Positions 1 to 9,420 are shown, counted from the stretch's first letter. The stretch is 64,000 bases of DNA from Alphaproteobacteria bacterium (GCA_005883305.1 VBAC01000002.1:1-64000), one strand, 5' to 3'. Notes: generated by a model not told the origin, from the letters alone. Translations and numbers: made by a program.

Positions 1-50
1 TCGAGCGTGTCGATCAGGACGACGTCGCGGATCGAGAGGCCGGTCAGCAT
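1..50 (-). CDS. recN: RecN, N-terminal fragment (runs off left edge)
   Basis: The reverse strand opens with ATG at 50 and reads MLTGLSIRDVVLIDTLD before the window ends. This matches the start of the DNA repair ATPase RecN (an SMC-like protein acting in double-strand break repair), whose N-terminus is typically MLxxLSIRxxxLI. It lies 33 bp downstream of bamD on the same strand, a common bamD-recN order in alphaproteobacteria. Only 16 codons are visible, so the call rests on this short match plus synteny. Confidence 0.75.
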   Translation of the reverse strand, partial: MLTGLSIRDVVLIDTL

Positions 51-83
51 GGACCAGTCTCTGCCACCGCCGGGCTCAGCGGA

Positions 84-902
84 TCAAGTCGCGGGAGTCT
101 GCGCCGCGGCGGCCTGCTGGGGCGCGTGGCGCTGGATCAGATCGTAGGCGCGCTGATACCAGGGCGTGGTCGGGAAATTGGCGCCGAGCACCGCCGCCGA
201 GCGCCGCGCTTCCTCGGGAATGCCGAGCGCGAGATAGGATTCGGTAAGGCGCATCAAGGCTTCCGGGGCGTGGCTGGTGGTCTGATATTCGTCGACCACC
301 GCGCGGAACCGGATCGTCGCCGCCAGCCACTGCCGGCGGCGCTGGTAGAAGCGGCCGATCTCCATCTCCTTGCCGGCGAGGTGATCGCGGACCAGATCGA
401 CCTTCAGCCGGGCGTCGGCGGCATAAGGCGTGTCGGGATAGCGGCGGACGACCTCGCCAAGCGAATCGAGCGCCTGGCGGGTCACGGCCTGATCGCGGGT
501 CACGTCGCTGATCTGCTCGTAATAGTTGAGCGAGATCAGGTAGAGCGCGTAGGGCGCGTCGCGGTTGCCCGGATGGATCGAAAGGAAGCGGCGAGCGGAT
601 TCGATCGACTTGGTGTGATCGGCGGCGGCGTAATAGTTGAACGCGCTCATCAGCTGCGCTCGGCGGGCCCAGATCGAATAGGGATGCTGGCGCTCGACCT
701 CGTCGAAGATGATCGCGGCCTGGGCGTAATTGCCCTGGCGCATCCGCTCCCACGCCGCGTTGTAGAGCGTGTTGACGTCGCGCGCGACGTAACGGGTATC
801 GGCCTTGGTCCGCCCGCCTCCGCCCATGGAGGCGCAAGCGCTGAGAGGAACGAGGCTTGCGGCGATCGCGACGAACATCGCGGCACGGGTTTTGATCTGC
901 AT
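84..902 (-). CDS. bamD: Outer membrane assembly lipoprotein BamD
   Basis: This is the essential lipoprotein subunit of the BAM complex that inserts beta-barrel proteins into the outer membrane. From ATG 902 the 272-residue product has a lipoprotein signal peptide with a lipobox ending at Cys23 (LSAC), followed by TPR-type helical repeats (for example LYNAAWERMRQGNYAQAA and AFNYYAAADHTKSIESA) over most of the mature protein. The frame stays open upstream to 1052, but only the 902 start puts the signal peptide at the N-terminus. recN follows 33 bp downstream. Confidence 0.93.
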   Translation of the reverse strand: MQIKTRAAMFVAIAASLVPLSACASMGGGGRTKADTRYVARDVNTLYNAAWERMRQGNYAQAAIIFDEVERQHPYSIWARRAQLMSAFNYYAAADHTKSIESARRFLSIHPGNRDAPYALYLISLNYYEQISDVTRDQAVTRQALDSLGEVVRRYPDTPYAADARLKVDLVRDHLAGKEMEIGRFYQRRRQWLAATIRFRAVVDEYQTTSHAPEALMRLTESYLALGIPEEARRSAAVLGANFPTTPWYQRAYDLIQRHAPQQAAAAQTPAT

Positions 903-1014
903 GGCGGGCTTCTTAGCGGAGGGTCGGGCAGAGGCCAAGCGGCCTTGAGGCCATCTGAACGCCGGGGCGATGAACCCGCGTTTAATGGGAGGCGTCCTTA
1001 ACCCTGGATTTGCT

Positions 1015-2190
1015 ATGACGCCGGCGATGCTGCGCGTCCTGACCCTCGCCACGCTCTTCCCGAACGGCGCGCGCCCGACGCTGGGCGTGTTCGTCGAGCG
1101 GCAGACGCAGGGCCTGGCCGCGCTGGAGGGCGTGGAGGTCGAGGTCGTGGCGCCGGTCGGGCTGCCGGCATGGCCGCTTTCGCTCCATCCGCATTATGCC
1201 GACCTGCGGGGCCTTCCGATCGAGGAGATTCGCGGCGGGCTCAAGGTGCACAGGCCGCGCTACCGCGTGGCGCCGTGGCTCGGCCGGGCCCGCACCGCGA
1301 AAGTCATTGCCGACGCGCTGCTGCCGATGGTCCGCCGGCTTCGCGGGCGCTTTCCGTTCGATGTGATCGATGCGGAGTATTTCTGGCCCGACGGACCGGT
1401 CGCGATGCGCCTTGCGCGCGCCCTCGGCGTGCCTTTCTCGGTCAAGGCGCGCGGCAGCGATATCCACCTGTGGGGAAAGCGCCGGCGCATCGCCGCCGAG
1501 ATTCTGGAGGCAAGCAAGGAAGCGGGCGGGCTGATCGCCGTCAGCGCCGCGCTGCGCGGCGACATGGCGGCGCTGGGCATGGATGCCGGCAAGGTGCGCG
1601 TGCATCGGACGGGCATCGATCTCGACCGCTTCCGTCCGCTGGATCGGGCGGCGGCCAAGGCGAGGCTCGGCGTCTCCGGCCCGCTGCTGGCCGCTGCGGG
1701 AGCCTTGGTCCCGCGCAAGGGCCAGGACCTCGCTTTGGCGGCATTGGCCCGGATTCCGGACGCGACCTTGCTGCTCATCGGCGGCGGTCCAGATCGGGCG
1801 CGTCTCGAGCGGCTGGCGGGGGAGCAGGGCGTCGCGGGCCGGGTCCGCTTCCTCGGCGTGCAGCCGCACGAGGCGCTCCCCGGCCTGCTCGCGGCGGCGG
1901 ACGTGATGGTCCTTCCGACCGCTTCCGAAGGGCTCGCCAATGTCTGGGTCGAATCGCTGGCCTGCGGCACGCCGGTGGTGACCAGCGACGTCGGAGGCGC
2001 GCGCGAGGCGATCGACCGGCCGGAGGCGGGGCGCCTCGTCCCGCGCGAGCCCGCGGCGATCGCGGAAGCGGTCCAGGCCCTGCTCGCCGAGCCCCCCGAT
2101 CCGGCTATGGTGAGAAAGGCGGCGGAACGCTTCAGCTGGGACCGCAACGCGGCCGAGCTGCGCGATCACCTGGCGGCAATCCTCCGCTAG
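1015..2190 (+). CDS. Family 4 glycosyltransferase
   Basis: This is a GT-B fold, retaining glycosyltransferase of about 390 residues, probably using a nucleotide sugar to build an exported glycan or glycolipid. The N-terminal half carries the acceptor-side Rossmann fold (LRVLTLATLFPNGARP, then KARGSDIHLWGKRRR). The C-terminal half holds the family 4 signature: GALVPRKGQDLALAAL, LLIGGGPDRARLE, and the E-x7-E nucleotide-sugar motif in ASEGLANVWVESLACGTPVV. ATG 1015 or ATG 1027 are both possible; 1015 has a weak GGA upstream. It is divergent from bamD and overlaps the convergent Mth938 gene by 4 nt at its stop. Donor and acceptor cannot be deduced. Confidence 0.85.
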   Translation: MTPAMLRVLTLATLFPNGARPTLGVFVERQTQGLAALEGVEVEVVAPVGLPAWPLSLHPHYADLRGLPIEEIRGGLKVHRPRYRVAPWLGRARTAKVIADALLPMVRRLRGRFPFDVIDAEYFWPDGPVAMRLARALGVPFSVKARGSDIHLWGKRRRIAAEILEASKEAGGLIAVSAALRGDMAALGMDAGKVRVHRTGIDLDRFRPLDRAAAKARLGVSGPLLAAAGALVPRKGQDLALAALARIPDATLLLIGGGPDRARLERLAGEQGVAGRVRFLGVQPHEALPGLLAAADVMVLPTASEGLANVWVESLACGTPVVTSDVGGAREAIDRPEAGRLVPREPAAIAEAVQALLAEPPDPAMVRKAAERFSWDRNAAELRDHLAAILR

Positions 2191-2558
2191 AGCGGCATCA
2201 GCGCGGCGGCGATCCAGCGGCCCTCGCCGCGAAGCAGGCCCCAGGCGCGGGCGGCGGCGCGGCTGTCCATCGCCTCGACGCCGACGCCGCGCGCTTCCAG
2301 CGCGGCGACGAAAGCCCGCGGCGGAAAGGCCTGAGCCGCGCCGGTGCCGAGCAGAAGGAATTCGGGATCGGCGGCAAGCGCCGGTTCGACGTCGGCCGGC
2401 GCCAGCGCGCCGGGCGCTGGCGGATCCCAGGCCATGGCCCGCTCGGGCGTCAGCAGCACGCCTTGATAAGCAATGCCGCCGATGCGGAAGCCGTTTCCGG
2501 CGAACCCCTGGACGAGCGGCCCGGAAGCCGCCGGAGTCCGTTCAAACGCGGGCGCCAT
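2187..2558 (-). CDS. Mth938-like domain protein (DUF498/NDUFAF3 family)
   Basis: A 123-residue protein with the Mth938-like alpha/beta fold (FRIGGIAYQGVLLTPERAMAW, then EFLLLGTGAAQAFPP). The family includes mitochondrial NDUFAF3, a complex I assembly factor; the bacterial role is not settled. Its start overlaps the end of secF by 17 bp on the same strand, so it is the last gene of the yajC-secD-secF operon, an arrangement often seen in sphingomonads. No signal peptide or membrane segment is visible. Confidence 0.8.
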   Translation of the reverse strand: MAPAFERTPAASGPLVQGFAGNGFRIGGIAYQGVLLTPERAMAWDPPAPGALAPADVEPALAADPEFLLLGTGAAQAFPPRAFVAALEARGVGVEAMDSRAAARAWGLLRGEGRWIAAALMPL

Positions 2559-3564
2559 CGATGCTTTCGTTGCGCGGGCCGCGGTCGGCGCGGCTGACCG
2601 GATCCTTCGGGAGGAAGCTCGCCGTGTTGACCCTGAGCCAGACCAGGATCGGCGAGGAGATGTAGATCGACGAGTAAGTGCCGACGAAGATGCCGATGAA
2701 GATGGCGATCGTCAGCCCGAAGATCACGTCCGGCCCGAGCAGCAGCAGCGCCAGAAGCGCGAGCAGGATCGAGACGCTGGTGACCATGGTGCGCGACAAC
2801 GTCTCGTTGAGCGAGGTGTTGATCAGCGGCACGATCGCCATCTTGCGGTATTTGCGCAAATCCTCGCGGATCCGGTCGTAGATGACGACCGTGTCGTTCA
2901 GAGAATAGCCGACGATGGTCAGGATCGCAGCGACGACGTTGAGATCGAATTCGAGACGGGTGAGCGAGAAGAAGCCCAAGGTCATCCACACGTCGTGGAA
3001 CAGCGTGACCAGCGCGCCGACGCCGAACTGCCATTCGAAGCGCAGCCAGATGTAGATCGCGATGCCGAGCATGGCGAGGCCGATCGCCCAAGCCCCCGAT
3101 CGGAGCAGCTCGCCCGATACTTTGGGCGAGACGGTGTCGACCGAACGGATCGTCGCATTTCCCGGATAGTCGCGCTCGATCATCGCCCGCACGCGGCCGG
3201 CCGCCGTGGCCGAGGCCGCGTCGCCGCCGGGCGGCGGCGGCAGGCGGACCAGATATTCGGAGAGGTTGGCGCGGCCCGAATCCGTCGCGGCATGCTGGGC
3301 CTCGTTCTGCCGGGTCTCCTGGATCGTCGCGCTGCCGACGTCGAGCCGCTCGATCTGGTCGCGCAGCTGCGCGATCGGCGGCGGCGAGACGAAGGCGACG
3401 CGAAGGCTCTGGCCGCCGGCGAAATCGACGCCCCAATTGAGGCCGCGGGTGAAGACAAGCGCGATCGACGCGGCGGTGACGACGATCGAGAGGATAAGCG
3501 CGATGTTCCGCCACCGCATGAAATCGATGTTGGTGTTGTCCGGAACGAGCTTAAGCAGGCGCAT
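2542..3564 (-). CDS. secF: Protein translocase subunit SecF
   Basis: SecF is the smaller half of the SecDF proton-driven motor that pulls preproteins through SecYEG on the periplasmic side. The 340-residue product has a first TM helix near residues 17-36, the periplasmic-domain motif GVDFAGGQSLRV, and a C-terminal bundle of five helices including YSLNDTVVIYDRIRE, which is diagnostic of SecF. It lies 10 bp downstream of secD. Length and motifs are normal. Confidence 0.97.
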   Translation of the reverse strand: MRLLKLVPDNTNIDFMRWRNIALILSIVVTAASIALVFTRGLNWGVDFAGGQSLRVAFVSPPPIAQLRDQIERLDVGSATIQETRQNEAQHAATDSGRANLSEYLVRLPPPPGGDAASATAAGRVRAMIERDYPGNATIRSVDTVSPKVSGELLRSGAWAIGLAMLGIAIYIWLRFEWQFGVGALVTLFHDVWMTLGFFSLTRLEFDLNVVAAILTIVGYSLNDTVVIYDRIREDLRKYRKMAIVPLINTSLNETLSRTMVTSVSILLALLALLLLGPDVIFGLTIAIFIGIFVGTYSSIYISSPILVWLRVNTASFLPKDPVSRADRGPRNESIDGARV

Positions 3565-3574
3565 CTGGCGCTCC

Positions 3575-5167
3575 TCAAATATGCAATTCTTTGGGCCGCG
3601 CGCGGCGGACCCAGAGGGCGACGAGCATGCGAGTCACGTTGACCGCGGTGAACACCGAGGTGACGATGCCGATCATCAGCACGACCGCGAAGCCGCGGAC
3701 CGGCCCGGAGCCGAAGTAGAACATGAGGATGGCGGCGATCACATTGGTGATGTTGGCGTCGAAGATCGCGGTTTGCGCTTCCCTGTAGCCGGTTTCGAGC
3801 GCGTCGTGCAGCCGCCTTCCCCGGCGCTGCTCCTCACGGATACGCTCATTGATCAGCACGTTGGCATCGACCGCGGCGCCGATCGTCAGCACGAAGCCGG
3901 CGATGCCCGGCAGCGTCAGTGTCGCCTTGAACACCGCCATGATGCCGAGGATCATCAAGCCGTTCAAAATCAGCGCGACGGTCGTGTAGACGCCGAAGCG
4001 GCCATAGGTGATGAGCATGAAGACGATCACCGCGAGGACGGAAGCCACCGAAGCGATGACCCCCTTCTGAATCGAATCCCGGCCGAGCTCGGGGCTGACG
4101 CTGCGTTCGTCGACGACATGCAGCTCGACCGGCAGGCGGCCCGAGCGGAGCGAGATGGCGAGCTGGTTGGCGCTGTCGACGGTGAAGCTGCCGCTGATCC
4201 TGGCGGTGCCGCCGAGGATCGGCTCGGTGATGTTCGGGGCCGAGATGGCGACGTTGTCGAGGATGATCGCGAACGGCTTGTTGACGTTCTCCTGGGTCAC
4301 CCGCGCAAAGCGGCGGCTGCCATTGCCGTCGAAACGGATGTTGACGTCGGGTCTTCCGTCTTCATCGAACCCCTGCGAGGCGTCGGCGATCATGTCGCCG
4401 GTAATGATCGCGCGGCGCTTGACCGCGATTCGGGCGTTCGGCCCGCCTTCGGCATAGGGCAGGATCTGGCTGCCGATCGGCGCCCGCCCGGATTGGAGCT
4501 GCTCCGCCCGGACGCTGCTGTCGACCAGCTTGAACTCGAGCCGCGCGGTGCGGCCGATCAGGGCCGTGAGCGCTGCCGGGTCCTGGAGGCCGGGAACCTG
4601 GACGAGGATGCGGTTCGATCCCTGGCGAATGATCGTCGGCTCGAGCGTGCCGAGCGCATTGATGCGGCGATCGATGACGTCGCGGGCCACGATCATCGCC
4701 TGGCTGATGGCGCGGTCGAGCCCACCCGCCGTCTGGCGCATCGTGATGCGGTTGCCCTGGACGCTGACGTCCCAGTCGCGTTGGCCGCTGCTGCTGCTCT
4801 GTTCGCCCGCCTTCCGGACGGCCGCGTCGCGCTGGGCGGGATCGCGGACCAGAAAGGCGAGCTGGCCGCCGCTGGTCGAGACCTCCGCGATCTGGATGCC
4901 GGCGGTGCGCATTTCGCCGCGGATGACGTCCTCCATCGCCTCGAGCCGCTGGCGTGAAAGATCGGAGGTATCCGCTTCGAGCAGCAGCTGGCTGCCGCCG
5001 GCGAGGTCGAGGCCGAGATTGATGTGGATCTTCTCTCGAAGCTGCTGCGCCCAGCCGGGCAGGTTCGCATAGGCGCTCGGCGCGATCAGGCTGGGAACGG
5101 CGAGGAGCACGCCGACGGCGCAGATGAAGACGATGCCCCACACCTTCCAACGGGGAAAATTCAGCAT
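3575..5167 (-). CDS. secD: Protein translocase subunit SecD
   Basis: SecD pairs with SecF in the inner membrane and has the large periplasmic P1 domain that captures emerging preproteins. The 530-residue product has an N-terminal TM (residues about 8-28), the motif GLDLAGGSQLLLEAD, a P1 head and a six-helix RND-like core with GAAVDANVLINERIREE, the conserved proton-path segment. It follows yajC by about 1 bp and precedes secF by 10 bp, so the three are one operon. Confidence 0.97.
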   Translation of the reverse strand: MLNFPRWKVWGIVFICAVGVLLAVPSLIAPSAYANLPGWAQQLREKIHINLGLDLAGGSQLLLEADTSDLSRQRLEAMEDVIRGEMRTAGIQIAEVSTSGGQLAFLVRDPAQRDAAVRKAGEQSSSSGQRDWDVSVQGNRITMRQTAGGLDRAISQAMIVARDVIDRRINALGTLEPTIIRQGSNRILVQVPGLQDPAALTALIGRTARLEFKLVDSSVRAEQLQSGRAPIGSQILPYAEGGPNARIAVKRRAIITGDMIADASQGFDEDGRPDVNIRFDGNGSRRFARVTQENVNKPFAIILDNVAISAPNITEPILGGTARISGSFTVDSANQLAISLRSGRLPVELHVVDERSVSPELGRDSIQKGVIASVASVLAVIVFMLITYGRFGVYTTVALILNGLMILGIMAVFKATLTLPGIAGFVLTIGAAVDANVLINERIREEQRRGRRLHDALETGYREAQTAIFDANITNVIAAILMFYFGSGPVRGFAVVLMIGIVTSVFTAVNVTRMLVALWVRRARPKELHI

Positions 5168-5168
5168 C

Positions 5169-5510
5169 CTAGTCGTTCGCCGCCTTGGCGCCGTGCGGAC
5201 GCACGTCGCTGAGCATCGACTTCACCACGCGGACGCGGACGCCCTGGGCGATCTCTAGCTCGATCTCGCTCTCGTCGACCTTGGTCACCTTTCCGACCAG
5301 CCCGCCGCTGGTGACCGCCGTGTCGCGCGGCTTGACCGCGCCGAGCATCTGCTGGTGCTGCTTCATCCGCCGCTGCTGCGGCCGGATCAGGAGGAAATAG
5401 AAGATGATGAAGATGAGGACGAGCGGGAAGACCATGTTGAAGAAGGCCGCGGCCCCTCCGGCTGCGGTCCCGCCGCTCGTGGCCTGTGCGAAGGCTGGAG
5501 ATTCGAACAT
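5169..5510 (-). CDS. yajC: Preprotein translocase accessory subunit YajC
   Basis: YajC is a small single-span membrane protein that copurifies with SecDF. The 113 residues include one TM helix (about residues 24-43, MVFPLVLIFIIFYFLLIRPQ) followed by the family motif RPQQRRMKQHQQML and a small beta-rich cytoplasmic tail (TAVTSGGLVGKVTKVDE). An AGGAAAAT box lies directly before the ATG at 5510. It is the first gene of the yajC-secD-secF-Mth938 operon. Confidence 0.95.
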   Translation of the reverse strand: MFESPAFAQATSGGTAAGGAAAFFNMVFPLVLIFIIFYFLLIRPQQRRMKQHQQMLGAVKPRDTAVTSGGLVGKVTKVDESEIELEIAQGVRVRVVKSMLSDVRPHGAKAAND

Positions 5511-5727
5511 ATTTTCCTACCTGGGAAAAAGGCGCGGCGCGAAGGCGCTCGTCCCTTGAAAGCGCGGTGCGCCTAACATGGGCGCGCCCACTTGCCAAGG
5601 CAAGGCGACGGGGTGCGCCGTGCCCGCTTGCCTTCGCTGGGGCTCCCGCCTACATGGCCGGGCCTTGGAGCCCTTCGGGGCGCCATCCGGGCCCCATTCC
5701 AAGCCTTGCTTCGATGGGACCCCTGGT

Positions 5728-5804
5728 CGGGGCGTAGCGCAGCCTGGTAGCGCATCACACTGGGGGTGTGGGGGTCGCTGGTTCGAATCCAGTCGCCCCG
5801 ACCA
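5728..5804 (+). tRNA. tRNA-Pro (anticodon GGG)
   Basis: A 77-nt cloverleaf can be drawn by eye. The acceptor stem is CGGGGCG (5728-5734) with CGCCCCG (5794-5800), followed by an encoded ACCA. The D arm contains AGCCTGGTAGCGCA. The anticodon stem is 5755-5759 with 5767-5771, T33 at 5761 and anticodon GGG at 5762-5764. The T loop is GTTCGAATCC. It stands alone, with no integrase or att duplication beside it. Confidence 0.96.
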
Positions 5805-5868
5805 TTTTCCTGATTTTCCTGAAGCCGGCCACGCGGGTCCGCGAGCCTCCATCGCATCGGCCAGGCTC

Positions 5869-5955
5869 GTCACCCCGGACTTGATCCGGGGTCCACCTTA
5901 TTTTCCAGTGCAAGAAGCAAGAAGAAGGTGGATGCCGGATCAAGTCCGGCATGAC
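5869..5955. repeat. REP-like palindrome, CCGGACTTGATCCGG type
   Basis: Two inverted arms, GTCACCCCGGACTTGATCC on the left and its mate GGATCAAGTCCGGCATGAC on the right, flank a short A/G-rich centre that itself pairs (CACCTT with AAGGTG). This is the only copy in this window with this arm sequence. It sits between tRNA-Pro and the EF-hand gene and probably acts as an intergenic hairpin. Confidence 0.85.
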
Positions 5956-5992
5956 GACATGGTCAATGGCTGGCGGTGCGCTTCCCCCCGCC

Positions 5993-6379
5993 TCAATTCC
6001 CCTGCGGCCGGGGCGGCGGCGGGGCGGCGGCCATCATCGCTTCGGCCTCCGGTTCGGATACCGAGCCGTCGTGATTGGCGTCGGCGCGGTCGAAATCGGC
6101 CATCGTGCGGGCCGTCGCCTCGGCGAGCGAAACCTTGCCGTCATGATCGCCGTCAAGCCGTTCCAGCGCAATCGACGCGCCGTTGCCGAGCTCGGCGGTG
6201 TCCAGGAATCCGTCATGGTTCGCATCGCGGGTGCCGAAGCGGCCCTGGATCTGCTGCTGGACGGAGGCGCGGCTCATCGGGAAGGGCGAAGCCCCGGGCG
6301 CCGGGGCGGGAGCCGGCTGGGCGACAGCGGGGGCGGCGAAGACGGCGACGGCCGCGGCGAGGAAAGCACTGGTCTTCAT
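5993..6379 (-). CDS. Exported EF-hand calcium-binding protein
   Basis: A 128-residue protein with a Sec signal peptide (MKTSAFLAAAVAVFAAPAVAQ) and EF-hand loops of the form DxNxDGxxD: DANHDGFLDTAEL, DGDHDGKVSLAEA and DANHDGSVSEPEA. It should bind calcium in the periplasm or outside the cell. The frame runs further upstream to 6424, but ATG 6379 is the start that exposes the signal peptide. It appears monocistronic. A specific role cannot be read from the sequence. Confidence 0.85.
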   Translation of the reverse strand: MKTSAFLAAAVAVFAAPAVAQPAPAPAPGASPFPMSRASVQQQIQGRFGTRDANHDGFLDTAELGNGASIALERLDGDHDGKVSLAEATARTMADFDRADANHDGSVSEPEAEAMMAAAPPPPRPQGN

Positions 6380-6475
6380 GGGGAATCTCCCGAGGGGTTG
6401 CGAAGGGCCTGCCCGCGCCCCCACGGTAAGGAAGGCCGGACAGTGCCGCGCCGCAAGTCGCTTCGCAAGCCCGAA

Positions 6476-6910
6476 TCAGTCGTGAAGCTTCACGCCGTCG
6501 CGCTCATTGTCCCAGATCATGTTGATTATCCGCCAGCCGCGCTCCGGATCCTTGAACAGCTGGATCGAGTTGATTCCGCACCGCTCGGGCTGCTCGTCAT
6601 CCACAGCCGTGCGCGCCTCGTACGCGCTCCAGACGTGGGCGATGTTGCCGAACAGATCGATCCTCCGCGCGATCTCCACCTCGAAGAAGTCGTTGGCCAT
6701 GAAGAAGGGCGCGGTGTCGCGGGAATAATCTTCGAGGCCCATCATCTTCATCACCCCGCGGCCCGCCTCATCGACGAAAGTGCGGATCTGCCGCGCCTCC
6801 GGGTGGAAGCAATGGGCCTGGCGGGACCAGTCGCGCGGCCCTTTGGGTCCAGAGATCATCGCGTACATCTCGTCCACCACGGCGCCGATCCCGGCCCTGT
6901 CGTCGCTCAT
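6476..6910 (-). CDS. NTF2-like (SnoaL/DUF4440-type) protein
   Basis: A 144-residue cytoplasmic protein with the layout of NTF2-like cone folds: an N-terminal helix (GAVVDEMYAMISG), a central strand pair (FFEVEIARRIDLFGNIAHVW) and a closing strand (RGWRIINMIWDNERD). Family members are small ligand-binding proteins or isomerases, and no substrate can be inferred. Its ATG overlaps the stop of the DUF2339 gene by 4 nt (6907-6910), so the two are probably cotranslated. Confidence 0.7.
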   Translation of the reverse strand: MSDDRAGIGAVVDEMYAMISGPKGPRDWSRQAHCFHPEARQIRTFVDEAGRGVMKMMGLEDYSRDTAPFFMANDFFEVEIARRIDLFGNIAHVWSAYEARTAVDDEQPERCGINSIQLFKDPERGWRIINMIWDNERDGVKLHD

Positions 6911-9420
6911 GCCCCCTCCCTCTCCGCGCGCAGCACGGGCCCATAGACCCGGCCGATGCCGATAAGCGCGATGCCGAGGCCGAGGAAGGAGAGAATGCGA
7001 AGCACGCCCTCAAGCTCCGAGGCGTCGACCAGGAAGACCTTGAGGATCGTCGCGGTGAGCAGGACGAGGCCGGCGAGGCGCAGCGCCTTGTCCGGCAGCT
7101 GCATGCCCGCGGCGATCAATCCGGCGGCGTGGACCAGGCCGGCGAGCGAATAAGAGTAGAATTCGGCGATCGGCGTGTGTGCGCCGTCGAGCAACGGCCC
7201 CTGGAAGCCCTGGCGCACCTCGAGCGCTACTCCGGCGATCAGCGCCGCGAGGAAGGCGATCAGCCAGAAGCCCGAGCGCGTCGCCGCCTCGGCCCGGCGC
7301 CGCGCCGCGTAGAGCCAGACGGCACTGAGCAGATAGGCGGGGAGGATCAGGTTCAAGACCGGGAGCGTGCCGACCCACTGCGCGGTGAAGGCCGGGTTGA
7401 ACCAGACGATGTCGAACCAGATCAGGCGCCCGGCGGCCAAAGCGGTGAGCATCGTTCCGGCGATCCGGACCATATCGCGCTCGACCCGCGGGATGCGAAC
7501 CGCGCCGGAGCCGAGAAGCCAGCCGGCGGCGAACAAAGCCTGGGTGACGATCGTCCGCTCGATCATCGCCCGGGCCACGAAATCGTCACCGTAGCCGAGG
7601 CCGAAGGCCTGCTTGAACCAGACGTAGAGCGCTGCGGCGCCGAGCAATCCGGCGACCGGGGCCAGCACCCGGCGGCCGCCCAGCGGCGGCAAAACGAGGC
7701 GCAAGGCGGCGAGGAGCAGCGCCGGAAGCGCGAGCGCCCACAGCGCGGCCATCGAGCCTGGCAGATCGGCGGCGACGACGGGCTCGCCGAAGAGGCTGGT
7801 GAGCAGGGCCAGCGAGAGATCGGGGACCATCCACAAGGCGCGCGCGACTCCGGCCACCGCGAGGACCAGGGTCACCGTCGCCAGAGCGAGGTCGCCGAGG
7901 CGGCGCGAGGCCAGAGCGGCGGCGATCGCGACCGCAAGCCAGCCGGCGGCGACGAGGTCCGGCGGCACGAAGTCCCAGACCGCGGCGGCGGCGAGCCACG
8001 AAGCGGCGGCGCCCGGCACGAGCAGGGTCAGGCTGGCGGGCGGTTCGGCGCTCGCCGTGCGGCGGTTGGCCCAGACGAGGAAGGCCGGCCCAATCGCAAG
8101 CGCCGCCAGCAACAGGCCCCAAAGCGGACGCTCGGCGAGCTCGGGGCGGATCGCGCGGACGATCAGGGCCGGGGCGGCGAGGCCCAGGGAAGCCGTCGCG
8201 GTCCAGATTAGCCCGCCGCGGCGAAGCGTCGCGACGGCAGCCCCGATTCCGTAGAGCAAGGTGATTCCGGCCGCCGCCTCGACGACGAAGGGGTCGAGCC
8301 GGCTCTGCGCCTTGGCGAGGAGCAGCAGCAGCGCGAGCGCGAGGCCCACGGCAGGGGCGAGGCGGAACTCGTCGCGCAGGAAGGCAAGCACCAGCGCCGC
8401 CGCCGAAAGCGCGCCGTAGAGCGCCCAGGCCTCGATCCCAAGGTCTGCGCGGGCGACGAGGAAGGCGAGCTGAACGGCGGCGATGGCCAGCGGCTGGATC
8501 AGGCCGAGCTGGCGGCCCTCGCCCGGCCGGACGAGGCATGCGGCAAGGCCGAGCAGGAGCGCGAAGGCGCCGGCCGCGAGCGCGTCCTCGGCCGGGCGGA
8601 CGAGCAGGAAGCCGGTCCAAAGGAAGCTCAGCAGCACCGCCGTGGCGGCGAGCCAGGTCCAGCCGCGCCGCCAGGCGATGGCGAACAGCGCGATGTCGAG
8701 CAGCGCGAGGTAAGCGAGCAGCGGCAGCGCGCCTTCATTGCTGTCGCCGACCAGTGCAGGCGTGAGGAAGCCGCCGATCAGGCCCATGATCGCGGTCGGC
8801 GCGCCGTGGCGAAGCGACATGACGAGCGCGGCCACGGTCACCGCGACCATCGCCGCCGAGGCGGTGCCGGTGCCGATCAGCTGGTAGAGGACATAAGCGG
8901 CGTAGGGCGTCGCGTAGAGGATGGCGAGGCCCGCGCCCGCCAGCACCTGGGCGATGCGCGGCTCGTCCGCGAAGCGCGAGGCGCGCGCATATTCGCTCAG
9001 GGCGACCAGCAGCAGGCCGAAGACCGCGGCGCCGATCATCCGCGCCGCCGGAGTGACCAGCCCGACCTCGATCGAATAGCGGATGAGGAGGATTCCGGCG
9101 ACGAACAGGGCCGCGCCGCCGATCCAGATCAGCAGGCGGCCGGCGACCCAGCGCTCGAACAGGCCGCCCAGACCCTCGTCCCGCGCGGGCTCGGGTTCCG
9201 ACTCGGGCTCGGCTTCCGCAACACTCTCCGCTTCCGTTGAACCGGCCACGCCGTACAGCCGCGCGGCCTCGATTTCCTCCGCGACGGCCGCCAGCGCCGG
9301 CTCGACGATCAGCCCCGCCTCGCCCGCGTTTTCGAGCGCGCGGATGCGCGTTTTCAAGCCGTTCAGCTGGAGGAACAGGACGAACACCGCCACCGAGAGC
9401 AGGAGGACGAGCAATTCCAT
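6907..9420 (-). CDS. DUF2339 multi-spanning membrane protein
   Basis: An 837-residue protein with one N-terminal TM helix, a short coiled-coil and acidic spacer (QLNGLKTRIRALENAGE, then a Glu/Ser/Ala-rich stretch to about residue 85), and then an almost continuous series of hydrophobic helices, well over twenty, to the C-terminus. This is the architecture of the DUF2339 family, whose function is unknown. It lies 16 bp downstream of the TPR gene and overlaps the NTF2-like gene by 4 nt, forming a three-gene run. Confidence 0.82.
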   Translation of the reverse strand: MELLVLLLSVAVFVLFLQLNGLKTRIRALENAGEAGLIVEPALAAVAEEIEAARLYGVAGSTEAESVAEAEPESEPEPARDEGLGGLFERWVAGRLLIWIGGAALFVAGILLIRYSIEVGLVTPAARMIGAAVFGLLLVALSEYARASRFADEPRIAQVLAGAGLAILYATPYAAYVLYQLIGTGTASAAMVAVTVAALVMSLRHGAPTAIMGLIGGFLTPALVGDSNEGALPLLAYLALLDIALFAIAWRRGWTWLAATAVLLSFLWTGFLLVRPAEDALAAGAFALLLGLAACLVRPGEGRQLGLIQPLAIAAVQLAFLVARADLGIEAWALYGALSAAALVLAFLRDEFRLAPAVGLALALLLLLAKAQSRLDPFVVEAAAGITLLYGIGAAVATLRRGGLIWTATASLGLAAPALIVRAIRPELAERPLWGLLLAALAIGPAFLVWANRRTASAEPPASLTLLVPGAAASWLAAAAVWDFVPPDLVAAGWLAVAIAAALASRRLGDLALATVTLVLAVAGVARALWMVPDLSLALLTSLFGEPVVAADLPGSMAALWALALPALLLAALRLVLPPLGGRRVLAPVAGLLGAAALYVWFKQAFGLGYGDDFVARAMIERTIVTQALFAAGWLLGSGAVRIPRVERDMVRIAGTMLTALAAGRLIWFDIVWFNPAFTAQWVGTLPVLNLILPAYLLSAVWLYAARRRAEAATRSGFWLIAFLAALIAGVALEVRQGFQGPLLDGAHTPIAEFYSYSLAGLVHAAGLIAAGMQLPDKALRLAGLVLLTATILKVFLVDASELEGVLRILSFLGLGIALIGIGRVYGPVLRAEREGA

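Noticed and set aside
5728-5804. tRNA-Pro as an integration site
   Set aside because: There is no integrase, no repeated tRNA 3' end and no change in composition beside it; the flanking REP explains the inverted sequence.
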